Positions 23,952 to 32,055 are shown, numbered from the stretch's first letter. The stretch is DNA of 64,000 nt from Halobellus sp. MBLA0158 (GCF_041477585.1 NZ_JBGNYA010000001.1:620001-684000); one strand, 5' to 3'. The notes: generated from the sequence alone by a model not told the origin. Numbers and translations are program-made.

Positions 23952-24770
23952 TTATTCGGTTATATCTTGTTCAAGATTTACCTTAATCGATAGAATATGA
24001 ATTGAATTCTCGTCCAGTGGCTCCTCTTCCCCACCGTCTGCATAGAAGCCATCACCTCGTCTGAAATCTGAACCGTAGCCAGTAAGATGGTTAATCCGGT
24101 TATAGGTATGCTCATTTCCGATATATCCCATAAACAATTCCGTAAATAGCGATTTCGGCTGCTTGCTGTGATATTTCTGGGTCAAGATTGTATCATCCTC
24201 AAATTCTCTTAAGTCAGTTCCCACAACCGATACTGCAGGAACAACCGCCATCCCGTTGGTAGAATAATCAATTACGAATGAATCTGTAGTGAGTCGAAGC
24301 ATACTTTCGCACTGTTCCCTCAATTTACCAAAATTAGTATAATGTCCACTTTCCCGCCTCTTTGCTTGAACTAATATCGCCGTTTGTAGTGTGTAGCCAG
24401 ATGATGAGACATCATACATAATTGCATAATCTGCACCTATATCACTCTCCATATGTCTTTGGACTCTGTCAGCAGTCACATAGAACTCGTCAGGAATACT
24501 GTCGTTAGAAGGAACGTGGCTAGCGATTTCTTGAAGGAATCCACTAGTAATATCATCCTCTTCTTTATGGATTGCAGGATCGGATATAGAGTAGTTGTCA
24601 ATTGTATTCTCCGCTGCTTCTTGGATTTCCTCACCTAATGCGTAAGCATAACTCCCGTAATCCTTAATCATAGAGAGAGTTGAATCGTAGAGTGGAATAT
24701 AATTAATCAATAGGAAGAAGAGTATACCCCAGAATATCTCGGGTGATCTAAATATCCCTGATATAATCAC
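23952..24770 (-). CDS. Membrane-anchored protein with possible PD-(D/E)XK-like fold
   Basis: A 272-residue protein: one N-terminal hydrophobic helix (FWGILFFLLINYIPLY) and a soluble domain. The stretch YAIMYDVSSSGYTLQTAILV followed by QAKRRES has the pattern D-(12-15)-(E/Q)xK of restriction-like nucleases, with downstream helix KLREQCESMLRLT as in that fold. This is a weak, motif-only match. The GTG start (24770) overlaps the end of the degraded integrase, implying that the gene was joined to the integrase locus. Possibly a defence or exclusion protein of the element. Confidence 0.5.
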   Translation of the reverse strand: MIISGIFRSPEIFWGILFFLLINYIPLYDSTLSMIKDYGSYAYALGEEIQEAAENTIDNYSISDPAIHKEEDDITSGFLQEIASHVPSNDSIPDEFYVTADRVQRHMESDIGADYAIMYDVSSSGYTLQTAILVQAKRRESGHYTNFGKLREQCESMLRLTTDSFVIDYSTNGMAVVPAVSVVGTDLREFEDDTILTQKYHSKQPKSLFTELFMGYIGNEHTYNRINHLTGYGSDFRRGDGFYADGGEEEPLDENSIHILSIKVNLEQDITE

Positions 24771-24906
24771 GCCGTCTCTCTGCTTTGTCAGCGCTTGAAC
24801 CCTTGTTGTAGTGTTTGTCCAGTACCTTTCCGCTCATATTGACCTGTTCTCTGGTCACGTCCTTGGGTTGTCTCGTGTTCTGAGTGTCTATCCGATCGAT
24901 GACCGT
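24748..24906 (-). pseudogene. C-terminal remnant of a tyrosine integrase
   Basis: The minus-strand frame between an upstream TAA and a TAG (24750-24748) encodes 52 residues (TVIDRIDTQNTRQPKDVTRE, then QVNMSGKVLDKHYNKGSSAD, ending in RRDYIRDI). This is the typical C-terminus of haloarchaeal phage-type integrases, including the nucleophile Tyr in LDKHYNK and the basic helix that follows. No start codon and no catalytic Arg/His boxes remain; upstream sequence is unrelated. It points toward the tRNA fragment 2.2 kb away, so it is probably the ruin of the enzyme that made that junction. Confidence 0.65.
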
Positions 24907-24922
24907 TTAGCTAAACACGGTC
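24901..24922. repeat. Palindrome at the upstream edge of the integrase remnant
   Basis: GTTTAGCTAAAC (24905-24916) is a perfect 12-bp palindrome. It is flanked by GACC on the left and GGTC on the right with a two-base offset, giving an almost complete 22-bp dyad. It marks exactly where the integrase reading frame is lost, so it could be a recombination junction, or an operator left from a promoter region. Confidence 0.45.
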
Positions 24923-24983
24923 TGAGAGGCGCGTGAGATAAAGAAGGAGGTCGCGTTCAGATGGGTCTGAGGAATATTTAGAC

Positions 24984-25973
24984 TCAGGTCATTTTCAAAT
25001 TCTCTATTGAAATCTTGGTTTCACCTTCTTGTTCTGCTTTTCTCCCTGCTTTGTGTAGTGTTTTGAGTGCTGTTCGGCAGTCACCTGAGTTTTCGGCTAC
25101 CTGTTGGGCGATGGCCTCGATGACTTCGTCCGGTACGGCTCCAGGCTGAAACGCCTTCTCGGCTCGTTTCTCAAGGATTTCCTGGAGCTGTGAAGCGTTG
25201 TAGGGCTGGAATTGGAGTGTTTGACAGTTCAAACGTGAGCGGCTTCTGGGATCGAGTTGGACTTGTTGTGGTGGCTGGTTGGAGACCATTACTAGGCCGA
25301 GGCTGTTTTGGCTTTCTTGGTTGACCATTGAGAGGTCGTAGATGACTTCGGTGGGGTCTTCCAGTTGGTCAAATTCGTCGATTGCGACGGCAACGCCTCG
25401 GTTTTTGTCCAGCCACTCCTTGATCTTCGACAGGAGTTCGTCGATGGGTTTGCCCTTCCGCGGTGCTGGGTACCCGAATTGTATAAGTAGTTCTGTTAGG
25501 AGGCTGGGGCGGGTGTTGTATTTCCAAGAGTTGATGAAGACGGCTTTGCCCGAGGTTTCGTCTTCGAATTTGTCGAAGACGTGTTTGACTGTCGTTGATT
25601 TCCCTATGCCGGCGGGTCCGTGTACCAACAGATTCTCCGGCGTTTTTCCGTGTCTTACGGGTTTGATTGCTTGTGCTATGCGTTGGATCTCTGTTTCTCG
25701 GCCTACCGGTTTCTCCGGTTGGTGGCCGCTGTCAAGGTATTTTTCCGACCGGAAAATGTTCCCTTCTGAATTGGATTCAAACACGTCTGGTTTGGACACC
25801 TCCCTAAGTGATTCTGTTTTTCCGAGTTTTAGTTTCAAAAGAGAGGGTTGGCTCCTTGTTTCACTTGCAGAGCCGTAGACAAACCAGAAAACAACCGGAA
25901 TAACCGGTACAACCCTCGTAACGGCTTTAAATAACAGTTCACCCTTATTTACAACTAATAACCTCTGACTCAA
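24984..25973 (-). CDS. Cdc6/Orc1-like AAA+ ATPase without winged-helix domain
   Basis: A 329-residue frame. The Orc1/Cdc6 pattern starts at VFESNSEGNIFRSEKYLDSG, followed by Walker A VHGPAGIGKST, Walker B VAVAIDEFDQLED, sensor 1 (GLVMVSNQ) and sensor 2 region (NSGDCRTALKTLHKA). The C-terminal winged helix of real initiators is missing: the protein ends about 30 residues after sensor 2. The first ~60 residues include a hydrophobic stretch unlike Orc1; a GTG at 25799 is a plausible true start. May act in replication or, being truncated, as a regulator. Divergent from the second Orc-like gene. Confidence 0.75.
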   Translation of the reverse strand: MSQRLLVVNKGELLFKAVTRVVPVIPVVFWFVYGSASETRSQPSLLKLKLGKTESLREVSKPDVFESNSEGNIFRSEKYLDSGHQPEKPVGRETEIQRIAQAIKPVRHGKTPENLLVHGPAGIGKSTTVKHVFDKFEDETSGKAVFINSWKYNTRPSLLTELLIQFGYPAPRKGKPIDELLSKIKEWLDKNRGVAVAIDEFDQLEDPTEVIYDLSMVNQESQNSLGLVMVSNQPPQQVQLDPRSRSRLNCQTLQFQPYNASQLQEILEKRAEKAFQPGAVPDEVIEAIAQQVAENSGDCRTALKTLHKAGRKAEQEGETKISIENLKMT

Positions 25974-26035
25974 CCGAACACCGGTACCTGAAAACCAGTA
26001 TACCGCTTGTAACCATCCGACCTTTTCCTGCTACT
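25974..26035. promoter_or_regulatory. Short divergent region between two Orc1-like genes
   Basis: Only 62 bp separate the outer starts; if the left gene begins at the GTG at 25799 the region is about 240 bp. Haloarchaeal replication origins usually lie beside an orc1/cdc6 gene, so this area and the 27074-27264 gap are the candidate origin sites. I see no clear pair of G-rich origin-recognition boxes in either, so the role is unproven. Confidence 0.3.
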
Positions 26036-27073
26036 ATGAACTCCTCTACGTCTTTGATCTCCGACCCAGGACCACTCCAACCCGAAACAATACCACTCGA
26101 ATTTGAGTGCCGGCAACAAGCACTGGAACAACTCAAAAACCGTGCTGACAGCGGCCGGAACATCCACCTCTACGGAGAAAGAGGTACTGGAAAAACCCAC
26201 CTCACACTATCCACTCTCCAATCAATGGATGACGTGCAAACCTGCTACGTCGACTGCCGACACTGCCAAACACAGTACCAAATACTTCAACAAATCCTCC
26301 GAAAATTGACCGGAGAACCCGTCAAAGACGGATTACACACTTCCACGCTTCAACGCCGAATCGAAGACCGGACTACCGCAGTACAGACAATAATCGTCTT
26401 AGATGAAATCGATTTCCTACTACAAGAAGACGAAGACAGCACTCTCTACCACCTCTCACGCACATCCAACCCAATCCACCTCGTCACTATTTCACCCAAC
26501 AAAACCGAATTACAAGACCACTTAGAAGAAAGAACATACAGTTCTCTCCAACCCCAAACCATCCAACTACAACCATATACCGAAGACCAAACCTACCAAA
26601 TCCTGCTACAAAGAGCACAGAAAGCCCTAAAACCACAGACACTGCAAAAACAAGCCCTCGGAAAAATCACCTCACAAGCCGACGATCTCAAGTCTGGTCT
26701 GCATTGGCTGAAAGCAGCTGCCGAAACAGCAGAAAACGCAGTAACCGTCTCCACCGTTGAACAAACCCGAGAGAAGGCTTTCAAGCAGCACGCACAGCAA
26801 CTGCTACAACCATTCACCCAGCACCACCACCTAACCCATCAAGCCATCAAAGAACTCCACAGTGAACTTGGAACAGTGACTGCTGGAGATGTCTACCAAA
26901 AATACCGTGAACTCACGGACAAACACGAAATAGACTCACTGACTGACCGGAGGATCAGCGACTATCTCAAGCACTTAGAGCTGCTTGATTTGATCGAGGC
27001 AGAATATCACTACGGTGGACGAAAAGGTAAAACCAGGGAGATCACCGTCAAGAGATCCGTATCTAATCCATAA
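26036..27073 (+). CDS. Cdc6/Orc1-like replication initiator with winged helix
   Basis: A 345-residue AAA+ protein. Walker A is GERGTGKT (Gly47-Thr54), Walker B IIVLDEIDFLLQE, and the lid region contains TSQADDLKSGLHWLKAAAET. The C-terminal ~85 residues (HHLTHQAIKELHSELGTVTA, then YLKHLELLDLIEAEYHYGGR) are a winged-helix DNA-binding domain. Shorter than chromosomal Orc1 (about 400 residues) and compact, as in plasmid- and virus-borne versions. It probably recognises the element's own origin, allowing replication before or after excision. Codon use (many A/C-ending codons) differs from the core genome. Confidence 0.8.
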   Translation: MNSSTSLISDPGPLQPETIPLEFECRQQALEQLKNRADSGRNIHLYGERGTGKTHLTLSTLQSMDDVQTCYVDCRHCQTQYQILQQILRKLTGEPVKDGLHTSTLQRRIEDRTTAVQTIIVLDEIDFLLQEDEDSTLYHLSRTSNPIHLVTISPNKTELQDHLEERTYSSLQPQTIQLQPYTEDQTYQILLQRAQKALKPQTLQKQALGKITSQADDLKSGLHWLKAAAETAENAVTVSTVEQTREKAFKQHAQQLLQPFTQHHHLTHQAIKELHSELGTVTAGDVYQKYRELTDKHEIDSLTDRRISDYLKHLELLDLIEAEYHYGGRKGKTREITVKRSVSNP

Positions 27074-27264
27074 TAGCAATTAATATACTGTTATCCTAAC
27101 CCGTGTGTGGTGCTCGGGCCAATCTCCTCACCAAACGATACGAGATCTTCTGATGGCAGCCAAGTAACAAAATATTCTTTCAATTATTGTGATGACTCGT
27201 AGTAACTGGGACTGCATCGTAGATGTTTGGGATTGGAACGAGTATCTGCGAAACCGATGAAATG

Positions 27265-27735
27265 TTAATCCGATGAATAGCGTGGATTGAGTTCGGCCTC
27301 GATTGCTTCCTCTATTAGTCGCCTTCGTTCACGGCTCCCTGTCACCTCAACGTACTTGATCGCTGTTCTATCCCAAATATTTCCTTCCCGACCTCCTTCT
27401 ATATTGATTTCATCATCATCTTCGACCAACGCCAACAGATTACTCCCGCTCCTTGTACGAAAGTGATCGCTGATGCGTCGAATTAGAGCCTGCGTCTCCC
27501 CAACGTACAACAATTCACCCGTCCTCCGATCATAGATACCATACACGACACTTCGTTTTGATGCACTCGGTTCCTGAAGTTTGAATTCTCTGATAAGTCG
27601 TTTATCCTCTGCATTCAAAGACTTCGCTATTTCTCCTGAAACCAAGTCATCGAGACCCATAGAGTTATTAAACGAGTGGTAGGACCGTAAATCTTCAGCA
27701 GAGTTTGGCTCTACTCGTAGTCTGTTACAAATCAC
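27265..27735 (-). CDS. GIY-YIG nuclease-superfamily protein
   Basis: A 156-residue protein with the GIY-YIG core in its second half: SVVYGIYDRRTGELLYVGET with the GIY and YVG triads, Arg in ALIRRISDHF, and the C-terminal metal-binding Glu in IEEAIEAELNPRY. Such nucleases cut DNA in repair, homing or restriction. The N-terminal ~65 residues are an unassigned helical extension (DDLVSGEIAKSLNAEDKRLI). GTG start; an internal ATG at 27660 would give 131 residues. It lies next to the DndD-like operon but 100 bp away. Confidence 0.85.
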   Translation of the reverse strand: MICNRLRVEPNSAEDLRSYHSFNNSMGLDDLVSGEIAKSLNAEDKRLIREFKLQEPSASKRSVVYGIYDRRTGELLYVGETQALIRRISDHFRTRSGSNLLALVEDDDEINIEGGREGNIWDRTAIKYVEVTGSRERRRLIEEAIEAELNPRYSSD

Positions 27736-27842
27736 TGGTAAAAGATGAAATCAAATTGAAAACCACTGTGACAAAAATTAGATAATATAGAAATCATTCC
27801 TTCCTCCTACTTCCGAATTAAGAAAATTCGACCATCAATTCC

Positions 27843-28241
27843 CTAGGCTTCTTTCACGTCACCATCAAGGTATTGATGGTACTCAAAGTAGTTTTGTTCA
27901 TCTATATCCTCGGCCATTTCCCTAATACCTCCTTCCAAATATTGCTCCATAATATCCTTCAAATCCTCTGCAGAAGCATCCTCGTGCCGACGTTCAATCA
28001 TCGTTCGGAGAACCTTGTCTTGGTCTAAGGATTCCATCTTTATTGGCTTATTTGTGCTCTTCGGTTCCTCACGTCGTTCTTCTTTGAAACCAACCGCAAT
28101 CGCCAGATTCGCTATTTGGGTGTTTTCCACCGGATTACCGTCGTTGTTCTCCAGTGTTTCATTAATCGAGGTCGCTACCTTGTCGAATTTCTCGGTCGTG
28201 ACGTGAACGGTTTGAGCACCGGATATTTTGTCGAATTCCAT
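27843..28241 (-). CDS. 132-residue acidic protein coupled to the DndD-like ATPase (possible Dnd-associated protein)
   Basis: Starts with a strand-rich segment (MEFDKISGAQTVHVTTEKFD), followed by TQIANLAIAVGFKEERREEP and an acidic helical tail. The middle (a helix then an xAxxxGFKEERR-like motif) loosely resembles small proteins accompanying DNA phosphorothioation systems (dnd-associated protein 4); this is a memory-based resemblance, not a demonstrated match. The ATG shares a base with the TAA of the DndD-like gene (TAATG), so the two are made together and probably form a complex. Confidence 0.55.
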   Translation of the reverse strand: MEFDKISGAQTVHVTTEKFDKVATSINETLENNDGNPVENTQIANLAIAVGFKEERREEPKSTNKPIKMESLDQDKVLRTMIERRHEDASAEDLKDIMEQYLEGGIREMAEDIDEQNYFEYHQYLDGDVKEA

Positions 28242-29542
28242 TATTTCACCTTATTAAGCTCTGAGTCCTTTCCATCAGGCTTGATTTCGTAGTGAGCACC
28301 AATCTCCTGTTGAACGGATTCACCAAGATCACGAAGTTCGGAATCCGTTACGAGCAGTAGGAGCGGCTCATCCAGCGACGCAAAGAACTCACCTTGCGCC
28401 TCACTGTTAGTCAAGTCGAGACGGCCAGCAACGGTATCGAACACAATCGTCGAGGAATAACGGGCGTACTTATTGAGGCCGAAAATAAAGCTGAGAGCGG
28501 TTAATTGCGATTCGCCTGCTGACGGTTGGTGATTGACCATATCCTTTGTCTCGCCGTCGACCTCGATAAGCTGGAGAACATAGGAATCGTCCTCATCTGG
28601 ACTCCCACGGAAATCAAGTCCCTTGTAGCGCTCGCTCATAAACTCAGACTGCGCTACCTGATTGAACACCTCATTCATTTCATCCCGGATCTTTTTCCGC
28701 TTCTCCCGGACGTGCTCCTCACGTATCTTTTTCAATTTCTCAATAGCAGTCTTAGCCGCCTCAATCTTATCGGCAACTTCTTCCAGATCCTTGTTCGAGG
28801 AGCGCTCTTCCCGCTTATTCTCTAACTTCTTGATCTCCTGATTCTTTTTCTGAATCTTCTCTTCTCGATCCTCGATATCCTCTCGAAGATCCCTAATGTC
28901 GTTTTCGAGCTGCTTGATATTCTGTTCTAACGTGTCTCTCTCACTTTCATCAGGAACGCCTCCTAATTCATCTAACAGCTCATCACGGCGCTCCTGCTTC
29001 TCATCAATCTCGTCCGTAATCTCTTCAAGCCGGACTTGTTTGTCACCAGGAGCATCTTCGGGTGCTTCGACGGAGTCAAGCCTATCCCGCATCTCACGCA
29101 GTTCAACTATTCTCTCCGTAATTTGCTCCTTCAGATCCTCATCGTGGTTCTCGTGATCGTGCTGTTTCAGATATTCAATATCTTCGTTCCCGCAAATCGG
29201 GCACTCACCGTCTCTGGCTTCTTCAGTTAGTTCGTAGATAATCTGGTTACGCTCAATCTCCGATAGTTGCTCGTCATATTCCTCAATCTGATTCTCAAGT
29301 TCCTGTTTTAAATCGACGACATCGTCAAACAGAATAGCGTAAGCAGTCCACGACCCGACCACCACTATCTCTCCGTCTTGATGACCCCTCCGGGTAGCGA
29401 TCAGTCCTGAACGAGGGTCTATTGCCTGTTTCGATATTATGGTCTTGTAAAAAAGTGGTAAAGAATACAGTGGCTGCTGAGATTCTTTCTGTCCGATCCT
29501 GATGTCATAGTGAGAGAAACTCGTCGAATAGCTCGGTGTCAC
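28241..29542 (-). CDS. DndD/SMC-like coiled-coil ATPase lacking the N-terminal Walker A
   Basis: A 433-residue protein. The C-terminal ATPase half has the signature motif NHQPSAGESQLTALSFIFGL and a Walker-B region SSTIVFDTVAGRLDLT, very close to DndD (which has SAGE.Q and IDTPLGRLD) and to Rad50/SMC proteins. The middle is a long coiled coil with a CPICGNEDIEYL half-hook (CxxC). The N-terminus, where Walker A should be, is instead an unrelated ~85-residue segment with no GxxGxGK. Alone it cannot form a normal nucleotide site, so it is either a truncated gene or works with a Walker-A partner. GTG start overlaps the coiled-coil gene upstream by 38 nt. Confidence 0.8.
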   Translation of the reverse strand: MTPSYSTSFSHYDIRIGQKESQQPLYSLPLFYKTIISKQAIDPRSGLIATRRGHQDGEIVVVGSWTAYAILFDDVVDLKQELENQIEEYDEQLSEIERNQIIYELTEEARDGECPICGNEDIEYLKQHDHENHDEDLKEQITERIVELREMRDRLDSVEAPEDAPGDKQVRLEEITDEIDEKQERRDELLDELGGVPDESERDTLEQNIKQLENDIRDLREDIEDREEKIQKKNQEIKKLENKREERSSNKDLEEVADKIEAAKTAIEKLKKIREEHVREKRKKIRDEMNEVFNQVAQSEFMSERYKGLDFRGSPDEDDSYVLQLIEVDGETKDMVNHQPSAGESQLTALSFIFGLNKYARYSSTIVFDTVAGRLDLTNSEAQGEFFASLDEPLLLLVTDSELRDLGESVQQEIGAHYEIKPDGKDSELNKVK

Positions 29543-29906
29543 TAGCTTCTTCTAATTTGCGGAGAAGTTCCCGGCGTTCCTGCTCCAATTTTTGTTTGTC
29601 GTGCCAGTGCTGCTGTTTCTCTTCTCGCAACTGGCGGTAGAACGAACTAATCTGGTTTTTCAATTCTTGTCGTTCTCCGGTTTTTCCAGTTCTCTGTTTG
29701 TAAAGCGATTCGAGCCTGTCTGTGTACCAACTAAGTTTGGATTCGAGTTCGTCGACGATCTCCCTGTGAATCTCATCACGCTCTTCGAGCTGTTGTTCGA
29801 TGCGTTCGAGTTCTTTTTCAAGACGTTGTTGCTGCCGCTGACCGGTCTCCTCCAATAATTCGTTGATGTCGAATTCGGGGTTATCGAGGTAGTCCACAGA
29901 AAACAA
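29505..29906 (-). CDS. Coiled-coil protein of the DndD-like operon
   Basis: A 133-residue protein that is coiled coil over most of its length (RLEKELERIEQQLEERDEIH, then KQKLEQERRELLRKLEEASD). Starts at TTG (29906) or GTG (29897). It precedes the DndD-like gene with an overlap and could pair with that protein's coiled coil. No enzymatic motif. The tail ELFDEFLSL overlaps the GTG of the next gene. Confidence 0.65.
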   Translation of the reverse strand: MFSVDYLDNPEFDINELLEETGQRQQQRLEKELERIEQQLEERDEIHREIVDELESKLSWYTDRLESLYKQRTGKTGERQELKNQISSFYRQLREEKQQHWHDKQKLEQERRELLRKLEEASDTELFDEFLSL

Positions 29907-29933
29907 AAAATGGGGTGAAGGAGGTATTGGTGG

Positions 29934-30086
29934 TTAGTCTTCGCCGTGTTGCAGAAGCCCCCGGTATTCCCTTGCCCTCTCTCGATACAACTTAGGCAAA
30001 TCCTTGATCTCTTCCTCGCTCCAAGAATTGACTTCTTTCAACAGCTCTTCTGCCTCAGCTAGTCGACGTGATAGTACCTGTGACAT
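29934..30086 (-). CDS. Small helical protein (50 residues), first gene of the DndD-like operon
   Basis: MSQVLSRRLAEAEELLKEVN followed by SWSEEEIKDLPKLYRERARE and a short tail: two amphipathic helices, acidic and charged, ending before TAA at 29936-29934. Its length is below usual gene-calling limits, but composition and position 28 nt upstream of the coiled-coil gene support it. Possibly a regulator or subunit of the system. Confidence 0.5.
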   Translation of the reverse strand: MSQVLSRRLAEAEELLKEVNSWSEEEIKDLPKLYRERAREYRGLLQHGED

Positions 30087-30200
30087 ACTTACACAAACTT
30101 TAGAAGATGTTGAATTGTTTTGTCTCAGTCCTTGTATCGGTTGAAATCGGGTTTAACAGGGAATTAGTCTTGCTGTAGCAGAATAAACAGATAATTTGTA

Positions 30201-30617
30201 ATGGTGGAAGGCTTCCACCGCGTCAACTTAGAGAAGGTTAACGCCTTCAAAGTCGACAACCGATACCTGTTCAAGCACTACTTCGAGGGAGACGAGGTCT
30301 TCGCCCGTCTAAGAAAACACTACAACCACAACCAGTACCGGTTCGAAGTCCCGGTTGAAGATTTTGAAGAAACCAAGTCATTCCTCGCAGAACAGGGTTA
30401 TGGACTCGTCGCTGTTCAGGCGGCGGAAGAGTTCGTGGTGGTGGTACGGAAGTATACTGAGCATCCGGGTAACATCTTCAAGCAATCAGTTACCCAACGA
30501 AGTATACCGAAGTACAACTGCTTCCTGATGACCACCCAAACCGCAGTCAAAGAAGCAGCCGCCCAAACCAGCACCGCCAAACCACTCAACAAAACCAAGA
30601 TCGACAACCCATTCTAA
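30201..30617 (+). CDS. Hypothetical 138-residue protein
   Basis: An N-terminal alpha/beta segment (FHRVNLEKVNAFKVDNRYLF, then HYNHNQYRFEVPVEDFEETK) and a more basic, polar tail (PLNKTKIDNPF). Not recognised. The basic charge is unusual for a halophile and fits a nucleic-acid-binding protein of the element. Divergent from the DndD-like operon across a 114-bp AT-rich region, so it may regulate that operon. Confidence 0.5.
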   Translation: MVEGFHRVNLEKVNAFKVDNRYLFKHYFEGDEVFARLRKHYNHNQYRFEVPVEDFEETKSFLAEQGYGLVAVQAAEEFVVVVRKYTEHPGNIFKQSVTQRSIPKYNCFLMTTQTAVKEAAAQTSTAKPLNKTKIDNPF

Positions 30618-30774
30618 CCCCCAGAGCGCCACAAAAACAGTCAATAATACCCACCTCTTGACTTCTGAATCACTCAATACGGAAGACCTATCCACCACAC
30701 GAGGTTGTGCAAGAGTGAGTGTGGATCAGTAGTTATCCAGGGTAAGCCATCTGTAGATCTATCTGAAAGGATAT

Positions 30775-32055
30775 TTACTCAGTTTCCGCAGCAATATCGA
30801 GCGCACGCTCGTGAACTTCGGTCAGGACTGGTGCTAATTCGACGAACTCCTCGAAGGCCTGTGCCAGCGTCTCGTAGAATCCTTCGGGACCACGTTTCGG
30901 GTCGAAGGAGTACCATTTCTGGGCCTGTGTCTTGTTGCCTCTGCCGTGTTCGATATCGTGTCGCTCACGAATCGTGGCCAGATCGTCATAGAACTCTTCG
31001 TTCGTTAAGTCCTTGAACGCGTTCCTATAGGCGTCGGGTACGCCGTTGGGCGAAGTGTAGACTCGGAACCTGAGCTCACCCTCAGCCCACGTCTCTCGTT
31101 TACGCACGAACTGCTGAAATTCAAGTCGATACCGGGCGTCGTCAACAGCCTTGACTGGCTTTCCGTCGGCGTCACATCGCCAACCGTGCTTGAACAGCAG
31201 GCCGTACTTCGAAGGATCACAGTACCACTCGTCGGTCAGGCTCTCGGGAGCATACCGCTCACGAAACCGAGTCGCCCAGCGGTCCCGTTCTCGCTTCCGG
31301 ACCGCCTCGAAGGCCTTTCGTGCGGTCCTGATCTCGTCGTAGTGTTCGATGTACAGTGCCATCTGCTCGCGCTGGCGTTCGGTGTACTCCTGGTCTTCCA
31401 TACTAACCTCCTCGCTGATCGCATCACGGAAATCCCGCAACTGCGCTGCTCCCCGTTCGGTCGCGCCGCCTCGTGTCGACAGCAATACGTCGTCGAACAC
31501 GTCGACAACCGTATGCCAAGACACGTCATAAAACCTATCAGCTACAGAATCAGAACGGGTAGCCTTAGAGATGTAAACGTGGTACTCATCGCTTGGTGGG
31601 ACTGATACGTTATCCGGCAAGAAATTATCTTGAACATACTGAGTGGTCTGGTTTCTCCCCTCGCTGGCGTTGACTTTCAGTTCGAAACACACGGACCACT
31701 CTTCAGGGCAGTAGGCAAGCAGGTCCGGACGGTTGCCACCAGTGCTCTGGACTTCTGACTCCACGACGATTTCGTCGCCAGACTGGTGGTCGAATTCGGC
31801 ACTCCCGTCGTGGTCGGCAACCACTGCGAGTATACCGTCTAGAATTGCCGTCTTGAAGCCGTGTGGTTCTGACGGGTCGAGGAAGTACCTGAGCAGACGG
31901 TTCCAGTAGGCCTCTGTTTGCTGCTGGTTCAGCACCGCTAGCGTCGGCCGCGGTGGCTCCTCAATTTCGGGAACTGACCGGACTGCGGTCGCGAACGTCT
32001 CCAGTGTCGTCTGTAGGTGCTTGACTGATTGGTCCACCTTGCTAGTTATATACAC
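30775..32055 (-). CDS. PD-(D/E)XK nuclease family protein (PDDEXK_4 type)
   Basis: A 426-residue protein. QTEAYWNRLLRYFLDPSEPH is the family's N-terminal helix, followed by the catalytic core GGNRPDLLAYCPEEWSVCFE plus LKV: RPD supplies Asp and FELK supplies E-x-K. These proteins occur in defence islands and mobile elements and are thought to cut DNA. The C-terminal half is helical and charged, ending with a nuclease-accessory region. GC-richer codon use than its neighbours suggests separate acquisition from a haloarchaeal chromosome. GTG start; stands alone on the minus strand. Confidence 0.8.
   Translation of the reverse strand: MYITSKVDQSVKHLQTTLETFATAVRSVPEIEEPPRPTLAVLNQQQTEAYWNRLLRYFLDPSEPHGFKTAILDGILAVVADHDGSAEFDHQSGDEIVVESEVQSTGGNRPDLLAYCPEEWSVCFELKVNASEGRNQTTQYVQDNFLPDNVSVPPSDEYHVYISKATRSDSVADRFYDVSWHTVVDVFDDVLLSTRGGATERGAAQLRDFRDAISEEVSMEDQEYTERQREQMALYIEHYDEIRTARKAFEAVRKRERDRWATRFRERYAPESLTDEWYCDPSKYGLLFKHGWRCDADGKPVKAVDDARYRLEFQQFVRKRETWAEGELRFRVYTSPNGVPDAYRNAFKDLTNEEFYDDLATIRERHDIEHGRGNKTQAQKWYSFDPKRGPEGFYETLAQAFEEFVELAPVLTEVHERALDIAAETE

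Noticed and set aside
28241-29542. A full phosphorothioation (Dnd) modification system
   Set aside because: Only a DndD-like part is present; no DndC-type sulfurtransferase, cysteine desulfurase or clear DndE is encoded nearby.
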